From JAWWBG01 sp033721095 (GTDB taxonomy: Bacteria > Actinomycetota > Nitriliruptoria > Nitriliruptorales > Nitriliruptoraceae), in contig JAWWBG010000160.1 of assembly GCA_033721095.1 (NCBI GenBank), positions 1 through 5,916 on the forward strand: a stretch of DNA of 5,916 bases, read 5' to 3'. This document shows positions 1 through 4,110 of this stretch, piece by piece. The notes beneath the pieces were generated by a model, which worked only from the letters and a program-made list of their open reading frames with translations, was not told the DNA's origin and ran no database searches. Position numbers and translations under genes: made by a program. Within the stretch, counting starts at the first letter, position 1, and each line of letters opens with the position of its first letter.

Positions 1-326
1 ACGACTGCATCCGCGGTGACAGCGAGGTCCTTGAACAGCTGCACGCCCTCTTCGGTGCGCAGGTCAACGGCGATCGACCGCTTCCCGCGAGTCAGGTGCA
101 AGTGCATGAGGGAGGTTCCCTCGATGCTCGGCCAGGTCATCTGCCGCACGTAGTCGCCGGTGAACGGCTCGATCTTGATGACGTCGGCGCCGAGGTCCGC
201 AAAGTTCGTGCAGAGGCCACCAGGCCCGGCGATGGTGACCTCGAGGACCCGCAGCCCGGCCAGCGGCGGACGATCGTGTCCTGCCCAGGCGTCGCTCGTC
301 GGCCTCGTCGGTTGCTCGTTTGCCAT
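1..326 (-). CDS. CaiB/BaiF family (family III) CoA-transferase, N-terminal part only
   Basis: The 108 complete codons visible encode the N-terminal region of a family III CoA-transferase, an enzyme class that moves CoA between carboxylic acids in the cytoplasm. After a hydrophilic leader of about 21 residues comes the family signature: LAGLRVLEVTIAGPGG (residues 22-37), then ADLGADVIKIEP (43-54), a GDYVR segment (57-61) and TRGKRSIAVDL (79-89). The catalytic aspartate lies further into the protein and is off the window. The ATG at 326 is chosen because AAGGAG sits 8 bases upstream. The gene reads leftward, divergent from the ribosome-rescue gene. The substrate cannot be told from this fragment; members serve carnitine, bile acid, 2-methylacyl-CoA (racemase) and other acyl-CoA reactions. 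The family call is firm; the specific role is unknown. Confidence 0.88.
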   Translation of the reverse strand, partial: MANEQPTRPTSDAWAGHDRPPLAGLRVLEVTIAGPGGLCTNFADLGADVIKIEPFTGDYVRQMTWPSIEGTSLMHLHLTRGKRSIAVDLRTEEGVQLFKDLAVTADAV

Positions 327-334
327 GCGGCAGA

Positions 335-340
335 CTCCTT
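335..340 (-). promoter_or_regulatory. Ribosome binding site of the CoA-transferase gene
   Basis: On the minus strand AAGGAG lies 8 bases before the ATG at 326. It fixes the start of a gene that is otherwise cut by the window edge. Confidence 0.75.
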
Positions 341-364
341 GGTGACGACGCCATTGCACCAGAA

Positions 365-381
365 TCTGACGACCCGTCAGA
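365..381. promoter_or_regulatory. Perfect inverted repeat in the divergent spacer, candidate operator
   Basis: TCTGACG-ACC-CGTCAGA is a 17-bp dyad with perfect 7-bp arms and a 3-bp centre. It sits in the 77-bp spacer between the CoA-transferase start (326) and the ribosome-rescue start (404), 38 and 22 bp from the two start codons. Its size and symmetry fit a site for a dimeric repressor such as a TetR- or MarR-family protein. That is inference: no regulator gene is in the window, and the -10/-35 elements here are too weak to name. Confidence 0.45.
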
Positions 382-391
382 AACGAACCCC

Positions 392-396
392 GGGAG
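392..396 (+). promoter_or_regulatory. Ribosome binding site that decides the arfB start
   Basis: GGGAG lies 7 bases before the GTG at 404 but only one base before the in-frame GTG at 398. This favours 404 as the initiation codon. Confidence 0.55.
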
Positions 397-403
397 CGTG
401 ACG

Positions 404-826
404 GTGGAGGAGCTGCGAGTCGACGATCGCCACCGGATTCCGGGTGGCGAGCTCGAGTTGCGCGCGGCCAGGGCCTCCGGGCCCGGCGGGCAGGGCGTGA
501 ACACCACGGACTCTGCCGTGGAGCTGCGGTGGGACCTGGCCGGTTCCTCGGCCGTCACCGCGGCCGAGCGTGAACGAATTCTCCGGGCGTTGCGCTCACG
601 GATCACGGGTGATGGCGTGCTGATCGTCCGCGCCAGCGACTCGCGCTCGCAGTGGCGCAATCGACAGGCTGCCCGGCGCCGGCTGGCGGAGCTGGTCGCG
701 GACGCGCTGCGGCCTCCCAAGACGCGCGTCCCCACGCGGCCGAGCCGGCGGTCGAAGCAACGCCGCCTCGACGACAAGAAGCGCCGCTCCGAGACGAAAC
801 GGCTGCGGCGCCGTCCCGAGCTGTGA
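404..826 (+). CDS. arfB: ArfB/YaeJ-type peptidyl-tRNA hydrolase, alternative ribosome-rescue factor
   Basis: This 140-residue protein matches the ArfB (YaeJ) family, which enters the A site of ribosomes stalled on truncated mRNA and hydrolyses the peptidyl-tRNA. The catalytic GGQ loop is visible as ASGPGGQGVNTT, with GGQ at residues 28-30. It is preceded by the conserved PGGELEL strand (13-19). The globular domain is followed by a linker (about 103-110) and a strongly basic tail (111-137) rich in Arg and Lys. In the family this tail threads into the empty mRNA entry tunnel and distinguishes ArfB from true release factors. Length equals that of E. coli ArfB as I recall it. The GTG at 404 is preferred over an upstream ATG at 320, which would add 28 unrelated residues and overlap the divergent gene. 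Transcription probably ends at the hairpin just downstream. Confidence 0.9.
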   Translation: MEELRVDDRHRIPGGELELRAARASGPGGQGVNTTDSAVELRWDLAGSSAVTAAERERILRALRSRITGDGVLIVRASDSRSQWRNRQAARRRLAELVADALRPPKTRVPTRPSRRSKQRRLDDKKRRSETKRLRRRPEL

Positions 827-858
827 CAGCACCGCAGCCGCGTTCGCGCTGACGAAAA

Positions 859-890
859 GCGGAGCGCCCCGGCAAGCCGGGGCGCTCCGT
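859..890. terminator. Strong GC-rich hairpin between convergent genes, intrinsic terminator
   Basis: GGAGCGCCCCGG (861-872) and CCGGGGCGCTCC (877-888) form a perfect 12-bp stem closed by the tetraloop CAAG. It extends by a C-G pair (860/889) and a G-T wobble (859/890). Read on the minus strand the stem is followed by GCTTTTCGTC, giving a short U tract, so it is best placed as the terminator of the secreted-protein gene ending at 943. In the plus direction there is no T tract, but the stem may still limit read-through from arfB, which ends 32 bp before it. Confidence 0.85.
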
Positions 891-942
891 GTGAGGTGGG
901 TCCGAACCCCCCGATTCAACCCTCCTCGGAAGTCGTTCCTGG

Positions 943-1476
943 TCAGTCGTCATCCTCGCCGTTGCCCTTGTCGGGCTTCGCGGGCTTGTCCTTCTTGGGT
1001 CCCTTGGCGTGGGCCGGCTTGCCGTGCCCGTTGCCCTCGGCCTCGCCGGACAGCTCCTCGCCACCCTCCTCGGCCTCGGCGGCCTTGGAGAGGGCAACCT
1101 CGGCGCACCGGCGTTCGGTCAGCTCGAGCTCGTCGAGCATGCCCTCCTCGGAGTCGAACTCAGGCGCCTCGAAGTCGCCGCGGTGGTCGCCCCTTGCCGC
1201 GGAGCTCACGAGCTGGCCGCGGATGCAGCCCAGCTTGGGCAGTTCGCGCACCCAGGCGCTGAACGCGGTCGCGTTCTCGCCGCCCTCGCCGTTCTCGGCT
1301 TGTCCCTCGCCCTCCTGTTCGGCGGTCGTGACCAGCGAGTCGGTGCCAACCTCACCGGACTCGCCAGGCTCGTCCTGTCCCCCGTCGGGGCCCGCGAATG
1401 CCACGGCACTCCCGCCCAGGGCGAGAGCAATCGCAGCGCCGACACTGAGGAGTCGGCGGTTGCGCGTGGGGGTCAT
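943..1476 (-). CDS. Secreted acidic small protein of unknown function
   Basis: I do not recognise this 177-residue protein. It starts with a clear Sec-type signal peptide: basic residues at 5-8 (RNRR), a hydrophobic core (about 9-27), and an AFA site predicting cleavage after residue 28. There is no lipobox cysteine. Next come a Gly/Glu-rich low-complexity stretch (29-69), a more ordered segment (about 70-130) with FSAWVRELPKLGCIRGQLV and the only two cysteines, C84 and C124, and a tail (131-177) that turns from Glu/Gly-rich to Lys/Pro-rich and ends in EDDD. The two cysteines could form a disulfide after export. No transmembrane segment follows the signal peptide, and no LPXTG sorting signal is visible. 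The ATG at 1476 has GAGG 6 bases upstream. The plus-strand reading of the same region is a high-GC shadow without family resemblance. Divergent from the malic enzyme gene. Confidence 0.75.
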   Translation of the reverse strand: MTPTRNRRLLSVGAAIALALGGSAVAFAGPDGGQDEPGESGEVGTDSLVTTAEQEGEGQAENGEGGENATAFSAWVRELPKLGCIRGQLVSSAARGDHRGDFEAPEFDSEEGMLDELELTERRCAEVALSKAAEAEEGGEELSGEAEGNGHGKPAHAKGPKKDKPAKPDKGNGEDDD

Positions 1477-1510
1477 CGGGGGCCTCGAGTTCGTCAGTTG
1501 CGGCGTACAC

Positions 1511-1532
1511 GGGGGTAAGCGGATGAACCCCC
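1511..1532. promoter_or_regulatory. Inverted repeat GGGGGT-N10-ACCCCC, candidate operator
   Basis: A perfect 6-bp-arm dyad spans 22 bp, 35-56 bp upstream of the secreted-protein start codon. The position suits control of that gene's promoter, and the half-site spacing fits a dimeric DNA-binding protein. The G/C tract arms make chance occurrence in GC-rich DNA more likely, so this is tentative. Confidence 0.3.
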
Positions 1533-1573
1533 CTCGAGGACACGCCGGAATTGCAAGGTGTGCGCTCTGCGGA

Positions 1574-1608
1574 CACAGAGAGTCACCCTCCGATCACGGA
1601 GAGTCACC
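1574..1608. repeat. Tandem 14-bp direct repeats, period 21 bp, candidate regulator sites
   Basis: CACAGAGAGTCACC (1574-1587) and CACGGAGAGTCACC (1595-1608) match at 13 of 14 bases, with the last ten bases identical. The start-to-start distance of 21 bp is two helical turns, so both copies face the same side of the DNA. That is typical of sites bound cooperatively by response regulators or other activators. They lie 114-148 bp upstream of the malic enzyme start and 98-132 bp upstream of the secreted-protein start, so either or both genes could be controlled. I cannot name the regulator. Confidence 0.5.
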
Positions 1609-1609
1609 G

Positions 1610-1631
1610 GCTGACCGCAGGTGGGGTCAGC
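1610..1631. promoter_or_regulatory. Inverted repeat GCTGACC-N8-GGTCAGC, candidate operator
   Basis: Perfect 7-bp arms separated by 8 bp start two bases after the second direct repeat, 91-112 bp upstream of the malic enzyme start. It may be a dimer binding site or, if transcribed, a weak hairpin in the leader. The rest of the spacer 1477-1721 shows no convincing gene, RNA or clear sigma-70 promoter. Confidence 0.35.
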
Positions 1632-1710
1632 GGGTGGAGGAGCTGTCCGTTCCGCTGTGCGGCAATCCGGGCAACACGACGCGCCTGCTCGTGCTTTGGT
1701 TGCCCCGTCG

Positions 1711-1715
1711 AAGGA
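1711..1715 (+). promoter_or_regulatory. Ribosome binding site that decides the malic enzyme start
   Basis: AAGGA lies 6 bases before the GTG at 1722 and 12 before the ATG at 1728. The GTG therefore has the better spacing. An upstream in-frame ATG at 1551 would add 57 residues of unlike composition spanning the repeat cluster and is rejected. Confidence 0.65.
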
Positions 1716-1721
1716 ACCGCC

Positions 1722-3119
1722 GTGGCGATGCCCAGTGCCTCCTACTCGATCACGATGCGGCTGTACCTGGCCGCCGCCGACCAACATGTCCTCGGGCGTG
1801 TGACGACCGCCATCGCCGACGCCGGCGGGACCGTGACCGCCATCGACTTCGTGGACACGTCGTCGGCCCGGCATGTCACCGTCGACATCACGGTCAACGC
1901 GGCCGATGCCGCCCATGGCGAGCGCATCACGGCCGACGTCGGAGCCGTCAAGGGCGTCGAGGTCCACAAGGTGTCGGACCGGACGTTCCTGCTGCACCTG
2001 CGCGGCAAGCTGGAGGTCCGGTCGACCGTGCCGCTGCGCTCCCGCGACGACCTGTCGATGGCCTACACGCCAGGGGTGGCACGCGTCTGCCGGGCGATCG
2101 CCGACACGCCCTCGGACGCCCATCAGCTGACGATCAAGGGCAACACGGTCGCGATCGTCACCGACGGCACGGCCGTGCTCGGGCTCGGTGACATCGGGCC
2201 GCTGGCAGCCATGCCGGTGATGGAGGGCAAGGCGGTCCTGTTCAAGGAGTTCGCCGGCGTCGACGCCTGGCCCGTGTGCCTGGCCACCAAGGACACCGAC
2301 GAGATCGTCCGCATCGTCGAGGCCATGGCACCCGTCTACGGCGGCATCAACCTCGAGGACATCGCGGCGCCGAAGTGCTTCGAGATCGAGGAGCGGCTGC
2401 GCGAGTCGCTGGACATCCCGGTGTTCCACGATGACCAGCACGGCACGGCCATCGTCGTCCTGGCCGCCCTGACCAACGCGCTCCGGCTGGTGGACAAGGC
2501 CATCGGTGACGTGCGGATCGCGATGGTCGGGGCGGGCGCGGCCGGCGTCGCGATCGCCAAGCTGCTGTTGGCCGAGGGAGCAGGTGACGTGCTCGTGAGC
2601 GACCGTCACGGGATCCTCGGACCGGAGAGCACCGACCTCGACGACGCCAAGCAGTGGCTCGCGGACAACACCAACCAGGAAGGCCGGACCGGCTCGATCG
2701 TGGACTCACTGGCCGGCTCCGATGTCTTCATCGGCGTGAGCGGGCCGGACCTGTTCGACGCGAGCGAACTGGCCGCCATGAACGACGACGCCATCGTGTT
2801 CGCCCTGGCCAACCCGGATCCCGAGGTCGATCCGACCGCGGCTGCCGAGCACGCGGCAGTCGTCGCCACCGGGCGGTCGGACTACCCCAACCAGATCAAC
2901 AACGTGCTCGCGTTTCCGGGCGTGTTCCGCGGTGCCCTCGACGCCCACGCGCGGGAGATCTCCGAGGAGATGAAGGTCGCCGCGGCCCGCGCGATCGCCT
3001 CGGTCGTGACCGACGACGAGCTCCACCCCAGCTACATCATCCCGAGCGTGTTCAACCGGGAGGTCGCGCCCGCCGTCGCCAATGCCGTCCGCGACGTCGC
3101 GACGGCAGGGCCAAGGTGA
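1722..3119 (+). CDS. NAD-dependent malic enzyme with N-terminal ACT domain
   Basis: The 465-residue product oxidatively decarboxylates malate to pyruvate and CO2 in the cytoplasm, linking the TCA cycle to pyruvate. Residues 8 to about 85 look like an ACT domain (strand, helix from about 21, GGTVTAIDFVD, then HVTVDITV), a fold that often binds small effectors. The malic enzyme core follows: YTPGVA with the catalytic tyrosine Y115, the lysine motif MEGKAVLFK (K170), the metal-binding region GGINLEDIAAPKCFEIE (E212, D213) and FHDDQHGTA (D237, D238). The Rossmann loop is GAGAAG (270-275), then LVSDRHG with an acidic D294 at the end of the second strand, which suggests NAD rather than NADP (inference). 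ALANPDPE (361-368) and NQINNVLAFPGVFRGAL (390-406) complete the C-terminal signature. All key residues are present, and the length suits the short bacterial form. An ATG at 1728 is the alternative start. Confidence 0.93.
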   Translation: MAMPSASYSITMRLYLAAADQHVLGRVTTAIADAGGTVTAIDFVDTSSARHVTVDITVNAADAAHGERITADVGAVKGVEVHKVSDRTFLLHLRGKLEVRSTVPLRSRDDLSMAYTPGVARVCRAIADTPSDAHQLTIKGNTVAIVTDGTAVLGLGDIGPLAAMPVMEGKAVLFKEFAGVDAWPVCLATKDTDEIVRIVEAMAPVYGGINLEDIAAPKCFEIEERLRESLDIPVFHDDQHGTAIVVLAALTNALRLVDKAIGDVRIAMVGAGAAGVAIAKLLLAEGAGDVLVSDRHGILGPESTDLDDAKQWLADNTNQEGRTGSIVDSLAGSDVFIGVSGPDLFDASELAAMNDDAIVFALANPDPEVDPTAAAEHAAVVATGRSDYPNQINNVLAFPGVFRGALDAHAREISEEMKVAAARAIASVVTDDELHPSYIIPSVFNREVAPAVANAVRDVATAGPR

Positions 3120-3140
3120 CACGCCGCCGCGAGCGCTCCG

Positions 3141-3356
3141 TCACGCGTCCTGGATGAGCAGCGTGCCGTCGTCAGGGCACTCGAGCGTGCCGAATGGCCA
3201 CGTCTGGCCGCACTCCCCGCAAACACGGGCGCCTTCCTCTGGCTGATCCGACGTGTCCCCGACCTGTTCGGACTTCACGACTCGCGAACGCATCACCGGG
3301 CCGACCTTCGCGATCCCCCCGTCGTTGTACGTCTCGAGCTCGTGAGGATCGGGCAC
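3141..3356 (-). CDS. Small putative zinc-ribbon protein at the end of the sdh operon
   Basis: This 71-residue protein of unknown function starts at a GTG four bases after the sdhB stop, with AAGG 9 bases upstream of the start, so it is probably coupled to sdhB. The N-terminal half is polar, with no signal peptide or membrane segment. The C-terminal half carries CGECGQTWPFGTLECPDDGT: a CxxC pair (C46, C49), ten residues, then CP-DDGT-LL (C60). This resembles the short zinc-ribbon motif in which CPxDGTxL forms the second knuckle. Only three cysteines are present, so a fourth ligand would have to be an aspartate or come from a partner, or the fold may not bind metal. Candidate roles, such as help in Fe-S or complex assembly, are guesses from position only. 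It ends 21 bp from the convergent malic enzyme stop. Confidence 0.7.
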   Translation of the reverse strand: MPDPHELETYNDGGIAKVGPVMRSRVVKSEQVGDTSDQPEEGARVCGECGQTWPFGTLECPDDGTLLIQDA

Positions 3357-3360
3357 GTTG

Positions 3361-4110
3361 TCAGGCCTTGCGGCTGCTCACGGTGGCCTTGAGCCAGTCG
3401 CGGTTGAGCATCGCGATGAAGTCGATCGAGATCTCCTTGGGGCAGGCGGCCTCGCACTCGCGATGGTTCGTGCAGGAACCGAAGTGCTCCTCCATCACGT
3501 CGACCATCGCCATCGTGCGGTCGGCCCGTTCGGCCTGGCCCTGGGGCAACAGGTTGAGGTGGGCGACCTTGGCCGACGTGAACAGCTGCGCCGCCCCGTT
3601 GGGGCACGCCGCGACACACGCACCGCAGCCGATGCACGCGGCCGCGTCCATGGCCAGGTCGGCGGTCTCCTTTGGAATCGGCATCAGGTTGGCGTCCTGC
3701 GCGGACCCGGTGTCCACCGAGATGTAACCGCCAGCCTCGATGATCCTGTCGAACGCCGAACGGTCGACGACCAGGTCCTTGACGATTGGAAAGCCCGAGG
3801 CTCGCCAGGGCTCGATGACGATCTCGTCGCCGTCGCTGAACTTGCGCATGTGGAGCTGGCAGGTGGCCGTCGCCCTCTCGGGGCCGTGCGCCTGGCCGTT
3901 GATCATCACGCCACACGTGCCGCAGATGCCCTCGCGACAGTCGTGTGCGAACTCGATGGGCTCCTCCCCCGACTCGATGAGGCGCTCGTTGACCAGGTCG
4001 AGCATCTCGAGGAACGACGCGTCTTCCTCGATGTCGTGGGCCTTGATGGTCTGGAAACGGCCCGGGGCGTTGGGGCCGGCCTGACGCCAGACGTGCAGCG
4101 TGAGGTTCAC
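3361..4110 (-). CDS. sdhB: Succinate dehydrogenase iron-sulfur subunit SdhB
   Basis: The 249-residue subunit passes electrons from the flavin of SdhA to the quinone site of the membrane anchor. The N-terminal plant-ferredoxin-type domain has the [2Fe-2S] ligands C58, C63, C66 and C84 (DCREGICGTCG). The C-terminal domain has C159, C162, C165 with C223 for [4Fe-4S], and C169, C213, C219 for [3Fe-4S], in CIGCGACVAACPNGAA and SCTNHRECEAACP. All expected cluster ligands are present. Both segments resemble the Corynebacterium-type enzyme (order sdhC-sdhA-sdhB) more than E. coli SdhB, which has an aspartate at the third [2Fe-2S] ligand. The GTG at 4110 is chosen because it overlaps the sdhA stop in GTGA and has GAGGAG 5 bases upstream; a longer in-frame reading into sdhA (to 4314) is not real. 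A fumarate reductase role is possible but less likely. Confidence 0.95.
   Translation of the reverse strand: MNLTLHVWRQAGPNAPGRFQTIKAHDIEEDASFLEMLDLVNERLIESGEEPIEFAHDCREGICGTCGVMINGQAHGPERATATCQLHMRKFSDGDEIVIEPWRASGFPIVKDLVVDRSAFDRIIEAGGYISVDTGSAQDANLMPIPKETADLAMDAAACIGCGACVAACPNGAAQLFTSAKVAHLNLLPQGQAERADRTMAMVDVMEEHFGSCTNHRECEAACPKEISIDFIAMLNRDWLKATVSSRKA

Noticed and set aside
64..777. Minus-strand open frame spanning the CoA-transferase start and arfB
   Set aside because: Its codons follow a different frame from the recognisable CoA-transferase segment and give a Ser/Arg-rich product with no motif.
1551..1579. Plus-strand promoter: TTGCAA (1551) with a -10-like CACAGA 17 bp later
   Set aside because: The -10 matches the consensus at only two of six positions. 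Without transcript data it cannot be distinguished from chance.
1636..1659. Possible leader peptide: GGAGGAG at 1636-1642 followed by GTG at 1657
   Set aside because: The spacing of 14 bases is too long, no start codon lies at a normal distance, and the downstream frame runs into malic enzyme out of frame.
1551..1721. N-terminal extension of malic enzyme from the ATG at 1551
   Set aside because: The extra 57 residues do not resemble any domain, lie across the repeat cluster, and lack the well-spaced ribosome binding site that precedes the GTG at 1722.
896..2191. Long plus-strand open frame covering the secreted-protein gene and the malic enzyme start
   Set aside because: Its translation is Ser/Pro- and then Arg-rich without domain resemblance, and it overlaps two better-supported genes. 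It is a high-GC shadow frame.
1494..2609. Long minus-strand open frame opposite malic enzyme
   Set aside because: His/Asp/Arg-rich translation typical of an antisense shadow of a GC-rich gene; no family motif, and malic enzyme occupies the other strand.
3116..3144. GTGAC/GTCAC inverted repeat between the convergent stops as a terminator
   Set aside because: Only 5-bp arms around a 19-bp loop, without a T tract; too weak to call.
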